Positions 19,688 through 29,460 of a stretch of 64,000 nt of DNA are shown here, one piece after another (position 1 is the stretch's first letter; each line of letters begins with the position of its first letter). This stretch comes from Synechococcus sp. RSCCF101 (GTDB lineage: Bacteria > Cyanobacteriota > Cyanobacteriia > PCC-6307 > Cyanobiaceae). The stretch is taken from the NCBI RefSeq assembly GCF_008807075.1, contig NZ_CP035632.1, positions 1 to 64,000 on the forward strand. The letters run 5' to 3'. The notes below the pieces were generated by a model. The model searched no databases and was not told the DNA's origin. It saw only the letters and a program-made list of their open reading frames with translations. Position numbers and translations under genes: made by a program.

Positions 19688-21070
19688 ATGTCCGCCCCGC
19701 TGCCGCCGCCGCCCACTGCGGCCGCGATCGAGGATCTCGCCCGCGCTCTGGAGGCAATCCCGGCGCTCACCCTGCTGCGCCGGCCCGCGGAGCTGGAGCG
19801 CCTCTCGCGCGACTGCCACGACTACTCACCGGCCCTCTCGGATCTCCTGCTGGGCTGCCGGGCCCAGCTCGTGGCGAGGCCCGGCAGCGTGGATGCGGTG
19901 CAGCGCCTGGTGGCCGCCTGCGCCGCTCATGACGTGCCGCTCACGGTGCGGGGAGCCGGCACCGGCAACTACGGCCAGTGCGTGCCGCTGCGCGGCGGCG
20001 TGGTGCTGGATTGCTCCCGCCTGGATGCGGTGCGCTCCATCGATGCCGAGACCGGTGTGGTGGAGGTGGAGGCCGGCTGCGTGATGGCCCGGCTGGAGCA
20101 GCAGCTGGCGGGCTGCGGCCGCAGCCTGCGCCTCATGCCCAGCACCTGGCGCACCGCCAGCATCGGTGGCTTCATCGCCGGGGGCTCCGGCGGCATCGGC
20201 TCGATCCGCTGGGGCTTCCTCCGGGATCCCGGTCATCTGCTGGGTCTCGAGCTGGTGACCATGGAGCCGGACGCGAGGCGGCTGAGGCTCGATGCCGCCG
20301 CCAGCCGCCCGATCAATCACGCCTACGGCACCAACGGGGTGATCACGGCCCTGCGTCTGGCTACCGCACCGGCGGAGAGGTGGCATGAGCTGGTGGTGGA
20401 AGTGGCCGATCTGGAGGCGGCTCTGGATCTCAGCCAGGCCCTGGCCGGCGCGGCGATCGAGCTGCAGGAGCTGGCGGTCTTCGAGCGCGGCGTGTGCGAC
20501 CGGCTGCCCTGGCCCGCGGGCTGCCCCCCGGTGGCCGGAGCGCGGCTGGCCCTTCTGGTGGATCCGTGCGGCAGCCGTTTCCTGGAGGAGTGGCTGCCGG
20601 CCCAGGGGGGGACCGTGATCCTGCAGCGGCCGGAACAGCCGGGCTCCGCCCGCCCCCTGCGGGAGCTGTGCTGGAACCACACCACCCTGCACATGCGGGC
20701 CCACGACCCCGGCTGGACCTACCTGCAGATGCTCCTGCCGCCCGACCCCGCTCCGATGCTGCGCGAGATGCGGGCGCGCTGGCAGGGCCAGCTGCTGTGG
20801 CACCTGGAGGCGGTGCGTCAGCAGGGCGCGGCTCGGCTGGCTGGCCTGCCCCTGCTGCGCTGGAGCGGGGCGGAGGCCCTGGAGGCGCTGATGCAGGACT
20901 GCCGCAGCCACGGTGCCGTGATCTTCAACCCCCATGTGCTCACGGTGGAGGATGGCGGCCTCGGGGTGGTGGATGCCGATCAGGTGGAGGCCAAGCACCG
21001 CTTTGACCCCGCGGGCCTGCTCAACCCCGGCAAACTCCGGGGCTGGACGGGCCCGCGGCCATCGTCCTGA
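19688..21070 (+). CDS. FAD-binding oxidoreductase (PCMH type, GlcD-like)
   Basis: 460-residue flavoprotein of the vanillyl-alcohol oxidase/GlcD superfamily. The FAD-binding half has VARPGSVDAVQRLVAACAAH, VRGAGTGNYGQCVPLRGGVV and a long STWRTASIGGFIAGGSGGIG loop; the C-terminus ends FDPAGLLNPGKL. Substrate unknown. Start set at MSAPLPPPP because the upstream part of the frame overlaps the amidohydrolase and lacks similarity. It converges on the pentapeptide gene, with 6 bases between. Confidence 0.85.
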   Translation: MSAPLPPPPTAAAIEDLARALEAIPALTLLRRPAELERLSRDCHDYSPALSDLLLGCRAQLVARPGSVDAVQRLVAACAAHDVPLTVRGAGTGNYGQCVPLRGGVVLDCSRLDAVRSIDAETGVVEVEAGCVMARLEQQLAGCGRSLRLMPSTWRTASIGGFIAGGSGGIGSIRWGFLRDPGHLLGLELVTMEPDARRLRLDAAASRPINHAYGTNGVITALRLATAPAERWHELVVEVADLEAALDLSQALAGAAIELQELAVFERGVCDRLPWPAGCPPVAGARLALLVDPCGSRFLEEWLPAQGGTVILQRPEQPGSARPLRELCWNHTTLHMRAHDPGWTYLQMLLPPDPAPMLREMRARWQGQLLWHLEAVRQQGAARLAGLPLLRWSGAEALEALMQDCRSHGAVIFNPHVLTVEDGGLGVVDADQVEAKHRFDPAGLLNPGKLRGWTGPRPSS

Positions 21071-21076
21071 GGCGGA

Positions 21077-21673
21077 TCAGCAGCCCAGGCTGGTGCGGGT
21101 GTCCACGCCGGTGGTGGGATGCTGCCCTTCCGCGTCGCGGCAGAGATCCCGCACCACGGCCAGATCCAGCAGGGCGTCGCTGAAATCGGCGTCATCCACC
21201 AGCGCGCCCTGAAAGCGGCTGCCCGATGCGATCACACCCTGCAGCAGGGCGCCGCTGAGATCGGCGCCACGGAAATCCGCCCGATCCATCAGGGCATCGG
21301 AGAGGTCGGCGTCCGCGAAGGAGGCCTCGGGAAAGGAGGCCTGGGTGAGGATCGCTCCGTGCAGATCGGCTCCGGTGAAGCGGGCGCCCCGGCCGCTCAC
21401 ACCGGCGAAGGAGGCGTTGTTCAGGTCCTGACCGCTGAAGTCGACGCCGCTCTGATCGGTGAGGGTGTAGTCGACCCGGTCCTGGAAGAGGGCCCGCTCC
21501 TGCAATCCGGCGCCGCCCGAGGTGTCCAGCGCCATCGCGGCGGCGGGGGTCAGGGCGACGGTGCCGCCGAGGCCCACCAGCCAGAGCACGGCACCCAGCA
21601 GCAGCGGCAGCAGTTCCAGCCGCCGGCGGCGGCGGCGCCCGGTGCGGGGGGAGACGGCGGTGGGCTCGGACAT
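21077..21673 (-). CDS. Pentapeptide-repeat protein, exported
   Basis: 198 residues. A basic N-terminus (RTGRRRRRR) and a hydrophobic helix (LLPLLLGAVLWLVGLGGTVAL) suggest export or a membrane anchor, possibly to the thylakoid lumen. The rest is pentapeptide repeats of the A(D/N)LxX kind (GADLHGAILTQASF, ADLSDALMDRADFRGADLSG), which fold as a right-handed quadrilateral helix. It ends in a short tail with two cysteines (RDLC and LGC). Start chosen at MSEPTAVSP. It lies 23 bases downstream of folC. Confidence 0.85.
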   Translation of the reverse strand: MSEPTAVSPRTGRRRRRRLELLPLLLGAVLWLVGLGGTVALTPAAAMALDTSGGAGLQERALFQDRVDYTLTDQSGVDFSGQDLNNASFAGVSGRGARFTGADLHGAILTQASFPEASFADADLSDALMDRADFRGADLSGALLQGVIASGSRFQGALVDDADFSDALLDLAVVRDLCRDAEGQHPTTGVDTRTSLGC

Positions 21674-21696
21674 GGCGACACGGCTCGGGGTCCTCA

Positions 21697-22929
21697 CTAT
21701 CGGAGAGACGACCCGTCCCGGAGCAGGCTGCCGATCAGATAGAGGGAGCCGGCCACCACCGCAGCGGGCGGATCCGAAGCCAGGGATGCCACGCCCCGAG
21801 CAGGAGCCGGAACCTGCGCCAGAGCGGACTGCAGCGTTGCCGCGGCCTCGATCGGCACGGCGGCGCCGTCCATCGCAGCGAGCAGGTCCTGCCGCGACCA
21901 GCTGCGGTGCCCCGGCACGGGCACCAGCCAGACCCGGTCACCGGGGCGGATCAACTCGGCGACGATGCCGGGACCATCCTTGTTGGCCAGGATGCCCAGC
22001 ACCCAGTTCAGGGGGCCGGGATGGAGCCGATCCAGCTCCCGGCGCAGGCTGCGGGCGGCCGGACGGTTGTGGGCGCCGTCCAGCAGCAGGGCGCGGCCCT
22101 GCCACTGCCAGGGCTGCAGGCGGCCGGGCCAGCGAGCCTCGAGAAAGGCCCGCCGCATCAGGCTCTCGCTCAGGTTCCAGCCCAGGGGAGCCAGAGCCTT
22201 CAGCATCGCCCGGGCCACGGCGGCATTCGAGCGCTGCACGGCGCCGGGCAGGCCGCAGGGCCATTCGAGAGGCTCCACCCAGTGGAGGCTGGCGCCCACG
22301 CGCCCGGCCTCCCGCTCGAGCACCTCGGCCACCTCCGGATGCTGCCGGGCGCTGAAGGCCACCGCTCCGGGGCTGAGGATGCCGGCCTTCTCGCGGGCGA
22401 TGGCGGCACGGGTGGAGCCCAGATGCTCCTGATGGTCGAGATCGATCGAGCCGAAGCCCAGCACGGGGCGCTGCGGGTGGGCGGTGGTGCCATCGAGCCG
22501 GCCGCCGAGACCCACCTCCAGCACCGCCAGCTCGACGCCGCCGCGGGCGAACCAGACGAAGGCGGCAGCGATCACCGTCTCGAACGGCGTCAGCGCGTGC
22601 CGGAGCGCCGTGGGCTGGATCTCCTGCAGCAGTGCGGCCAGCGCAGCGGCCGGGATCGGGTCCCGGTTGACCTGCAGACGCTCGCACCAGCTCACCAGAT
22701 GGGGCGAGATCGTGAGGCCCGTGCACACCCCGTGCTGCACCAGGGCCTCGCGCAGCAGGGCGCAGATCGATCCCTTGCCGTTGGTGCCCGCCACCTGCAG
22801 GGCTGCAAAGCGCTGCTGGGGGTCACCCAGATCGGTGAGGGCGGCGCTGAGCCGATCGAGGCCGAGCTGAACGCCGCGCCGCGCGAAGGGCTCGATCAGT
22901 GCGTCGATGGCCGCATCGGCGGACTCCAT
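21697..22929 (-). CDS. folC: Dihydrofolate synthase / folylpolyglutamate synthase
   Basis: Mur-ligase-family enzyme adding glutamate to folates. Motifs: VAGTNGKGSICALLREAL (P-loop), TISPHLVSWCERLQVN, EVGLGGRLDGTTAH, REKAGILSPGA and LLDGAHNRPAARSL. The 410-residue length fits. It follows argD by 7 bases on the same strand. Confidence 0.94.
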   Translation of the reverse strand: MESADAAIDALIEPFARRGVQLGLDRLSAALTDLGDPQQRFAALQVAGTNGKGSICALLREALVQHGVCTGLTISPHLVSWCERLQVNRDPIPAAALAALLQEIQPTALRHALTPFETVIAAAFVWFARGGVELAVLEVGLGGRLDGTTAHPQRPVLGFGSIDLDHQEHLGSTRAAIAREKAGILSPGAVAFSARQHPEVAEVLEREAGRVGASLHWVEPLEWPCGLPGAVQRSNAAVARAMLKALAPLGWNLSESLMRRAFLEARWPGRLQPWQWQGRALLLDGAHNRPAARSLRRELDRLHPGPLNWVLGILANKDGPGIVAELIRPGDRVWLVPVPGHRSWSRQDLLAAMDGAAVPIEAAATLQSALAQVPAPARGVASLASDPPAAVVAGSLYLIGSLLRDGSSLR

Positions 22930-22936
22930 CGGGGCC

Positions 22937-24115
22937 TCAGCCCAGGGCGATGATCGCCCGCTCCAGGCGGCGGACCAGCTCCTGCAGCTCGCGGGGGCCG
23001 ATGGTGAGAGGAGGCACGAGACGCACCACGTCGGGACCGGCCGGCACCACCAGCAGACGCTCCTCCAGAGCCCTGGCGGCGATCGCGGGGGCCTTGAGCT
23101 CGCCGGGCTGAAGCACCAGACCCTGCAGCAGCCCCCAGCCGCGGGTGCCGGCCAGGCGGGAGGGATGACGCTGCACCAGCTGGTCCAGCTGCTCCCTCAG
23201 CAGCACGCCCATGCTCTCGCAGTGGGCCACCAGATCGCGGCGCATCAGTTCCCCGGCGACCGTGAGCCCGGCGCGGCAGGCGAGGGGATTGCCGCCGAAG
23301 GTGCTGGCATGGTCACCCGGCACGAAGTGGTCGGCGTGGCGCTTCACCGCCAGTGCGCCGATCGGGATGCCGCCCCCCAGACCCTTGGCCAGGGTGAAGG
23401 CGTCGGGCTCGACCCCCAGCTTCTGGTATCCCCAGAGGGCGCCGCTGCGGCCCATGCCGATCTGCACCTCATCGAAGATGAGCAGCAGGCCGCGTTCCGT
23501 GCAGCGGCGGCGCAGGTGGGCGAAGAAAGCCGGGTCGCCGGGATGCACACCGCCCTCACCCTGAAGCGGTTCCACCAGCACGGCCACCGGCGTCCCCGCA
23601 TCGGGATCGACGGCGTCGAGAACGGCGTCGAAGCCGGCGATGTCGTTGTAGGGGAAGAAGCGGAAGCCGCTCACCAGCGGCTCGAAGCCGCGGTGATACC
23701 GCGGTTGCCCCGTGGCGCTCACGGCGGCCAGGGTGCGGCCGTGAAAACTGGCCCGGGCCGTGAGGATCACGGGCCGGTCGGCCCCGAGGCGCTCGTGGCC
23801 GTGCTTGCGCGCCAGCTTGATCGCGGCCTCGTTGGCCTCCGCGCCGGAATTGGCGAAGAACACCCGGTCGAAGCAGCTGTGCTCGCAGATCCAGGCGGCG
23901 AGAGCCTCCTGCTCCGGAATCCGGTAGAGGTTCGAGACGTGCTGCACAGCCTGGAGCTGCCTGCCGAGGGCGCGCCGCAGGGCGGGAGCGCTGTGGCCCA
24001 GGGTGCAGGTGGCGATGCCGGCCACGGCATCGAGGTAGCGGCGACCCCGCTCATCCCAGAGCCACACCCCGCGACCGCGGCGGAAGGCCACCGGGAAGCG
24101 GGAGTAGGTGTCCAT
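22937..24115 (-). CDS. argD: Acetylornithine aminotransferase
   Basis: Class III PLP aminotransferase of arginine synthesis. Features: YLDAVAGIATCTLGHSAP, FFANSGAEANEAAIKLARKHG, LVEPLQGEGGV, IFDEVQIGMGRSG, the PLP lysine in TLAKGLGGGIPIGALAV, and HASTFGGNPLACRAG. The 392-residue start at MDTYSRFPVAFRRG is preferred, because the longer frame runs into the tRNA gene. A tRNA-Leu lies 50 bases upstream. Confidence 0.95.
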   Translation of the reverse strand: MDTYSRFPVAFRRGRGVWLWDERGRRYLDAVAGIATCTLGHSAPALRRALGRQLQAVQHVSNLYRIPEQEALAAWICEHSCFDRVFFANSGAEANEAAIKLARKHGHERLGADRPVILTARASFHGRTLAAVSATGQPRYHRGFEPLVSGFRFFPYNDIAGFDAVLDAVDPDAGTPVAVLVEPLQGEGGVHPGDPAFFAHLRRRCTERGLLLIFDEVQIGMGRSGALWGYQKLGVEPDAFTLAKGLGGGIPIGALAVKRHADHFVPGDHASTFGGNPLACRAGLTVAGELMRRDLVAHCESMGVLLREQLDQLVQRHPSRLAGTRGWGLLQGLVLQPGELKAPAIAARALEERLLVVPAGPDVVRLVPPLTIGPRELQELVRRLERAIIALG

Positions 24116-24165
24116 CAGGGGCCCCGCCGGCGCCTCGGACGTGATGGGAGCAGGGGGCGCTGCAG

Positions 24166-24247
24166 TGGGAGCGGTGGGACTCGAACCCACATGCCCGAAG
24201 GCGCTCGATTTTGAGTCGAGTCCGTCTACCAATTCCGGCACGCTCCC
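24166..24247 (-). tRNA. trnL: tRNA-Leu (CAA)
   Basis: The complement gives an 82-base class II tRNA: acceptor GGGAGCG/CGCTCCC with discriminator A, anticodon stem CTCGA/TCGAG with loop CTCAAAA (anticodon CAA), a long variable arm CGCCTTCGGGCATG, and a T arm GTGGGTTCGAGTCCCAC. CCA is not encoded. Confidence 0.95.
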
Positions 24248-24272
24248 CCAGGGAGCGACTGTAGGGGTCGGT

Positions 24273-25574
24273 TCAGGGGTTGAAGCGGGTGATGCTGGCG
24301 CCGACACCGCGCAGTTTTCCCTCGATGTCGTCGTAACCGCGGTCCAGATGCTGCAGCCCCTGCACCTGGGTGGTGCCTTCGGCGGCCAGCCCGGCCAGGA
24401 CCATGGCGGCGGAGGCGCGCAGATCGCTGCCGGTGACGGGCGCGCCGCTGAGGCGGGGCACCCCCTCGACGAAGGCGGTGCTGCCCTGGGTGCGGATCGA
24501 GGCTCCGAGCCGCTGGAGTTCAGCCACGTGCTGCATGCGGTTTTCGTAGATGGTCTCGCTCACCACGCTGGTGCCCTTGGCGGTGGCCAGCAGAGTCATG
24601 AACGGGGCCTGCAGATCGGTCGGGAAGCCAGGGAAGGGCTGGGTGCGCAGATCCACGGCATGGATCTCGTCCGCCCGGAGGGTGAGGCCGCGGCCGTCTC
24701 GCTCGATGGTGCAGCCGCAGTCCTGGAGTTTGGTGAGCACGGCGCTGAGGTGCTCCGGCACCACCGGGCTCACGTGCAGGCAGGAGCGGGTGATCGCCGC
24801 CGCCAGCAGGAAGGTGCCGGCTTCGATGCGATCGGGGATCACCTCGTAGCGGGTGCCGCCGAGCCGCTCCACGCCCTCGATCGTGATCACGGCCGTGCCC
24901 GCCCCCTGGATGCGGGCACCCATGGCGATCAGCAGATTGGCCAGGTCGGTGACCTCGGGTTCCTGGGCGGCGTTCTCCAGAACGGTGGTGCCCCGGGCGA
25001 GGACAGCCGCCATCAGCAGGGTCTCGGTGGCGCCCACACTGGGGCAATCGAGGGTGATGTGGGCACCGGTGAGACGGCGGCTCGTGCCCGGCACCGCCGC
25101 CGAGACGACACCGTGCTCGATGCTGATGGCGGCACCGAGGGCCTTCAGGCCGCGCACATGCTCAACGATGGGGCGGGCGCCGATCTTGCAGCCGCCCGGC
25201 ATCGGCACCTTGGCGATCCCCAGCCGACCCAGCAGCGGGCCGATGCAGAAGAAGCTGGCGCGCAGGCCGTTGACCAGCTCGTAGGGGAGGGCGGCATGGC
25301 TCACGCCGGAGCCGTCCAGCACGAGGGTCCCGTTGCGGCGGTCCTCCACCGAAACCCCAACAGCGGAGAGCACCTCGCCCATGCCACCGATGTCGGTGAG
25401 CTGGGGCACGTTCTCCAGCGTCAGGGTCTCGTCGCAGAGCAGCGCGGTGGCCATCAGCACCAGCGCCGAATTCTTGGCGCCGCTCACCTGGATCGAGCCG
25501 GCCAGGGGTCGGCCGCCCACGATCTCAAGGTGGGGCGTGAGAACGCCCTGAGACGGGGTGGCGACCGCAGTCAT
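24273..25574 (-). CDS. murA: UDP-N-acetylglucosamine 1-carboxyvinyltransferase
   Basis: First committed step of peptidoglycan synthesis, transferring enolpyruvate to UDP-GlcNAc. Visible: [14 protein letters not shown] at the N-terminus, the catalytic cysteine loop [12 protein letters not shown] (the fosfomycin-binding Cys), [15 protein letters not shown] and [14 protein letters not shown]. 433 residues. The ATG at 25574 is used; the longer frame upstream has no MurA similarity. The 180 bases to the divergent tRNA-Leu(CAG) must hold promoters for both. Confidence 0.96.
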   Translation of the reverse strand: MTAVATPSQGVLTPHLEIVGGRPLAGSIQVSGAKNSALVLMATALLCDETLTLENVPQLTDIGGMGEVLSAVGVSVEDRRNGTLVLDGSGVSHAALPYELVNGLRASFFCIGPLLGRLGIAKVPMPGGCKIGARPIVEHVRGLKALGAAISIEHGVVSAAVPGTSRRLTGAHITLDCPSVGATETLLMAAVLARGTTVLENAAQEPEVTDLANLLIAMGARIQGAGTAVITIEGVERLGGTRYEVIPDRIEAGTFLLAAAITRSCLHVSPVVPEHLSAVLTKLQDCGCTIERDGRGLTLRADEIHAVDLRTQPFPGFPTDLQAPFMTLLATAKGTSVVSETIYENRMQHVAELQRLGASIRTQGSTAFVEGVPRLSGAPVTGSDLRASAAMVLAGLAAEGTTQVQGLQHLDRGYDDIEGKLRGVGASITRFNP

Positions 25575-25754
25575 ATCGCGTCGTGCTCTGATGACAGCGG
25601 CATATTGACAAGACGCTTTGAGATCGTCTAGACGGCCGGCCCCGAAACTGGCTTGAGCACTGTCGGGGAGGCCGATCTGCCGCCCGGCTGACGGCCATGA
25701 CCTATGGTCGTTGCCGTCACAGGAATCGCAGTCGATCCCCTGGGGCCTTGCCAC

Positions 25755-25838
25755 GCGGATGTGGCGGAATCGGTAGACGCGCTAGTTTCAGGTACTAGTG
25801 GCAGCAATGCTGTGGGAGTTCAAGTCTCCCCATCCGCA
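25755..25838 (+). tRNA. trnL: tRNA-Leu (CAG)
   Basis: 84-base class II tRNA: acceptor GCGGATG/CATCCGC with discriminator A, D arm with TGGCGGAATCGGTAGACGC, anticodon stem CTAGT/ACTAG with loop TTCAGGT (anticodon CAG), a long variable arm, and T arm GGGAGTTCAAGTCTCCC. CCA is not encoded. Confidence 0.95.
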
Positions 25839-25949
25839 CTTCACTCGAACCACTGATCTCCCGCCTCTGTTGAGGTCTGCCAGCTCTCCACCACTCCCAC
25901 GCGATGGGTGGCGTTGAATGAGGGCTGAACGCATCGCAGCGCCCTCCCG

Positions 25950-26198
25950 ATGATCGTGCTCAAGATCAGCAATGCCTCCGAGGTGGTGGCCTCGAAGGTG
26001 GGCCGTTTCCTGGAGTTCCTCACACCCGATGCCATGGATGAGGCGGCCGTGGAGGACGAGGTGATGAAGAAGCTGATCGAGAATCTCAAGGCCGAAGGGC
26101 TGGCCGGTGAGGTGGCGTCGGTGAAGGGCCTCGATCTGCATGAGCAGGATCTGATCATGAAGGGAGCGATGAAGGTCAGACGCCACCGCAGCTTCTGA
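25950..26198 (+). CDS. Conserved cyanobacterial small protein of unknown function
   Basis: 82 residues starting MIVLKISNASEVVASKVGRFLE and ending MKVRRHRSF. No membrane segment or known motif; a two-strand/two-helix fold with an acidic middle (PDAMDEAAVEDEVMKKL) is suggested by the pattern. It resembles a small protein I recall as widespread in cyanobacteria, but I cannot name it. It sits between tRNA-Leu and the methyltransferase gene; its TGA stop overlaps the likely CTG start of that gene. Confidence 0.75.
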   Translation: MIVLKISNASEVVASKVGRFLEFLTPDAMDEAAVEDEVMKKLIENLKAEGLAGEVASVKGLDLHEQDLIMKGAMKVRRHRSF

Positions 26199-27055
26199 CG
26201 CTCTCCACCCCCGATCCGATCAGCAGCCGCCGTAATCCGCTTGTGGTGCGGCTGCGGCGCCTGCATCAGAGCCGCCACCGGCAGGCTGAGCAGTGCCTGC
26301 TGCTCGAGGGTTCCAATCTCGTCCTTGAGGCGCTGGCGCTCGGCCTGCATCCCGAGCGCATCCTGGCCACCGAGGCATGGATCGCCTCCCACCGCTCCCT
26401 GCTGGAGCGGGCGGCTGCCGGAGCCTCCTCGGGACTGACTCTCCAGCCCGTTTCGGTTCCTGTCCTGGAGACGGTGGCCACCACCGTGAGCCCGGATGGC
26501 GTGGTGGCGGTGCTGCGGGCCGAGAGCCTGCCGGCGGAACCGGCGGCGCCGGATTTCGTTCTGGTGCTCGACCGGCTGCAGGATCCCGGCAACCTCGGCA
26601 CTCTGATGCGCCTGGCCCGGGCGGCGCAGGTGCAGGCGCTCTGGCTGCTGGGAGGCGCCGATCCCTGGCAGCCGAAGGTGCTGCGCGCCTCGGCGGGCGC
26701 GGCGCTGCACCTGCCCGCCCGGCGCTTCGCTGCCACCGGAGAGCTGCAGCAGGCGCTGGCCGGATCGATCGCCGCCGGCCTGCAGATCGTCGGCACCCTG
26801 CCCCCGGGCGCTGAGCCGGCCCCGCGGCCCTACTGGGAGCTCGACTGGCGGCGCCCCACCGTGCTGCTGCTGGGCAATGAAGGCAGCGGGCTCGATCCGG
26901 CGCTGCTGGCCGCGCTGGAGCAGCGGGTCACCGTGCCCCACGATCCGTCCGTGGAATCCCTGAACGTCGCGATCGCGGCTGCCCCGCTGCTGCTGGAGCG
27001 GCAGCGCCAGAGGCTGCAGGTGACAATGACCCCTGCAATGCAGCAGTCAGGGTGA
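26195..27055 (+). CDS. TrmH/SpoU-family RNA 2'-O-ribose methyltransferase
   Basis: SPOUT-fold methyltransferase: LVLDRLQDPGNLGTLMRLARAA, LLGNEGSGLDPALLA and SLNVAIAAAPLLLERQR are the three family motifs that form the trefoil SAM-binding knot. Target rRNA or tRNA not decidable. The conserved N-terminal ISSRRNPLV lies upstream of the first GTG (26243), so translation probably begins at a CTG at 26195, which overlaps the preceding stop; this start is an inference. The 3' end overlaps lpdA by GTGA. Confidence 0.85.
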   Translation: MTLSTPDPISSRRNPLVVRLRRLHQSRHRQAEQCLLLEGSNLVLEALALGLHPERILATEAWIASHRSLLERAAAGASSGLTLQPVSVPVLETVATTVSPDGVVAVLRAESLPAEPAAPDFVLVLDRLQDPGNLGTLMRLARAAQVQALWLLGGADPWQPKVLRASAGAALHLPARRFAATGELQQALAGSIAAGLQIVGTLPPGAEPAPRPYWELDWRRPTVLLLGNEGSGLDPALLAALEQRVTVPHDPSVESLNVAIAAAPLLLERQRQRLQVTMTPAMQQSG

Positions 27056-28512
27056 GCAGCGAGCAGGGCGGCGATCAGACCCCGGGTTTCGACTACGACC
27101 TGGTGGTGATCGGAGCGGGCTACGGCGGCTTCGATGCCGCCAAGCACGCCGCGGAGCATGGCCTGCGCACCGCGATCATCGAGGCCGGCGACATGGGCGG
27201 CACCTGCGTGAACCGCGGTTGCGTGCCCTCCAAGGCGCTGCTGGCCGCCAGTGGGCGGGTGCGGGAGCTGGCGGATGCGGACCATCTGCGCGGCTTCGGC
27301 ATCCACGCCGCGCCCGTGCGCTTCGAGCGGCGCCGCATCGCCGAGCACGCCAATCAGCTGGTGGCCACGATCCGCACCAATCTGACCCGCACGCTCGAAC
27401 GGGCCGGGGTCACGATCCTGCGGGGCCGCGGCCGGCTGGAGGGCTCCCAGAAGGTGGGGTTGAGGGAGCCGAACGGAGTGGACCGGGTGCTCAGCGCCCG
27501 GGATGTGGTGATCGCCACCGGCTCGGATCCCTTCGTGCCGCCCGGCATCAGCACCGATGGCCGCACGGTGTTCACCAGCGATGAAGCGGTGAATCTGGAG
27601 TGGCTCCCTCCCTGGATCGCCATCATCGGCAGCGGCTACATCGGCCTGGAGTTCGCCGATGTGTACACGGCGCTCGGCTGTGAGGTCACGATGATCGAGG
27701 CGCTGGACCGGGTGATGCCCACCTTCGATCCCGACATCGCCAAGCTCGCCGCCCGCAGCCTGATCGACGGCCGCGACATCGATGCCCGCGCCGGTGTGCT
27801 GGCCAAGACGGTGACCCCCGGTTCACCGGTGACGATCGAACTGGTCGACATGGTCAGCCGCGAGCCGGTGGAGGAGTTGCAGGTGGATGCCGTGCTGGTG
27901 GCCACCGGACGGGTTCCGGTCAGTGCCGAGCTCAATCTGGCCAGCATGAATGTGAGCACCAACCGGGGCTTCATCCCGGTGGACGACAGCCTGCGCGTTC
28001 TCGCCGATGGCGAGGTGGTGCCCCACCTCTATGCCGTGGGCGATGTGACCGGAAAGATGATGCTTGCCCACACCGCCGCCGCCCAGGGCGGCGTGGCCGT
28101 GGACACGATCCTGGGTGCCGACCGGCGCATCGACTACCGCTCCATCCCCGCCGCCACCTTCACCCATCCGGAGATCAGTTCGGTCGGCCTCAGCGAGGCC
28201 GACGCAAAGGCCCTGGCCGAGGAGGAGTCCTTCGAACTGGGCACGGTGCGCAGCTACTTCAAGGCCAACTCCAAGGCCCTGGCCGAGCTCAGCAGCGACG
28301 GGCTGATGAAGCTGCTCTTCCGGCGCGACAGTGGCGAGGTGCTCGGCGCCCACATCTTCGGCCTGCACGCGGCCGACCTGATCCAGGAGGTGGCCAACGC
28401 CGTGGCCCGGCGCCAGTCGGTGCGGGATCTCATCCATGAGGTGCACACCCACCCGACCCTGAGCGAGGTGGTGGAGGTGGCCTACCGCCAGGCGGCCGCC
28501 AAGCTCGTCTGA
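27052..28512 (+). CDS. lpdA: Dihydrolipoamide dehydrogenase
   Basis: FAD- and NAD-dependent E3 component of the pyruvate dehydrogenase and glycine cleavage complexes. Motifs: FAD-binding VVIGAGYGGFDAAKHAAE, redox cysteines in GGTCVNRGCVPSKALL, NAD-binding IIGSGYIGLEFADVY, YAVGDVTGKMMLAHTA and the catalytic HTHPTLSEVVEVA at the C-terminus. 486 residues. Starts at a GTG overlapping the methyltransferase stop; trpC follows after 63 bases. Confidence 0.96.
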   Translation: MSSEQGGDQTPGFDYDLVVIGAGYGGFDAAKHAAEHGLRTAIIEAGDMGGTCVNRGCVPSKALLAASGRVRELADADHLRGFGIHAAPVRFERRRIAEHANQLVATIRTNLTRTLERAGVTILRGRGRLEGSQKVGLREPNGVDRVLSARDVVIATGSDPFVPPGISTDGRTVFTSDEAVNLEWLPPWIAIIGSGYIGLEFADVYTALGCEVTMIEALDRVMPTFDPDIAKLAARSLIDGRDIDARAGVLAKTVTPGSPVTIELVDMVSREPVEELQVDAVLVATGRVPVSAELNLASMNVSTNRGFIPVDDSLRVLADGEVVPHLYAVGDVTGKMMLAHTAAAQGGVAVDTILGADRRIDYRSIPAATFTHPEISSVGLSEADAKALAEEESFELGTVRSYFKANSKALAELSSDGLMKLLFRRDSGEVLGAHIFGLHAADLIQEVANAVARRQSVRDLIHEVHTHPTLSEVVEVAYRQAAAKLV

Positions 28513-28575
28513 GCCCACCTGCCCGCTTCACCGTTCTCACCCCTGCCGCTGCCTGCCGCTCCCCGCACCGATCCC

Positions 28576-29460
28576 ATGGAGATCCGTCGCCGCCCGCCCA
28601 ACCCACCGGTCAAGGTGGCCCATCTGCAATACGCCGTTCCCCATCCCGACGCGGAGCCGCGGAACATCCTCGAGCGCATCGTCTGGGCGAAGGACAGGGA
28701 GGTGGCCTCTGCCCGGGAGAAGGTGCCGCTCGAGTCGCTGCGGCGTCAGGTGCAGGATCTGCCCCCCACCCGGGATTTCGTGGCGGCTCTGAGGGCCAGC
28801 TGCCGCAAGCCGGCGGTGATCGCCGAAATCAAGAAAGCCAGCCCGAGCAAGGGCGTGATCCGGGAGGATTTCCAGCCGCGGGCGATCGCCGAGGCCTACA
28901 GCGCCGGGGGAGCCAGCTGCCTGTCGGTGCTCACCGACCGGGCCTTCTTCCAGGGCGGTTTCGATGTGCTGGTCGACGTGCGGGACAGCACCGATCGCCC
29001 CCTGCTCTGCAAGGACTTCATCCTCAGCCCCTATCAGCTGTACCAGGCCCGCGCCGCCGGCGCCGATGCCGCCCTGCTGATCGCCGCGATCCTCAGCGAT
29101 CGCGATCTGGGATACCTGCTGCGGGTGGCCCGCACCCTCGGACTCGCCGTGCTGCTGGAGGTGCACGACGATGCCGAGATGGAGCGGGCGCTGGCGCTGG
29201 GTGGTGTGGATCTGATCGGCATCAACAACCGCGATCTCACCAGCTTCCAGACCGATCTGGCCACCAGCGAACGGCTGCTCGAGCGCCACGGCGGCCGCCT
29301 GCGCGAGGCGGGAATCCTGGCGGTGAGTGAGTCCGGGCTGTTCAGCCGGGAGGATCTCGACCGCGCCGTCAGCGCCGGCGCCGATGCCGTGCTCGTGGGT
29401 GAGGCCCTGATGCGGCAGCCCGATGTGCAGCAGGCCCTGGAGATCCTGATCAGCGGCTGA
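28576..29460 (+). CDS. trpC: Indole-3-glycerol phosphate synthase
   Basis: TIM-barrel enzyme closing the indole ring in tryptophan synthesis. Motifs: [71 protein letters not shown] and [11 protein letters not shown]. 294 residues, with the ~30-residue N-terminal extension usual in cyanobacteria ([12 protein letters not shown]...). It follows lpdA and precedes the signalling region. Confidence 0.96.
   Translation: MEIRRRPPNPPVKVAHLQYAVPHPDAEPRNILERIVWAKDREVASAREKVPLESLRRQVQDLPPTRDFVAALRASCRKPAVIAEIKKASPSKGVIREDFQPRAIAEAYSAGGASCLSVLTDRAFFQGGFDVLVDVRDSTDRPLLCKDFILSPYQLYQARAAGADAALLIAAILSDRDLGYLLRVARTLGLAVLLEVHDDAEMERALALGGVDLIGINNRDLTSFQTDLATSERLLERHGGRLREAGILAVSESGLFSREDLDRAVSAGADAVLVGEALMRQPDVQQALEILISG

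Noticed and set aside
25600-25630. TTGACA-like -35 element followed by TCTAGA between murA and tRNA-Leu
   Set aside because: The spacing to a -10 box is poor and the position is over 110 bases from the tRNA, so I do not call a promoter.
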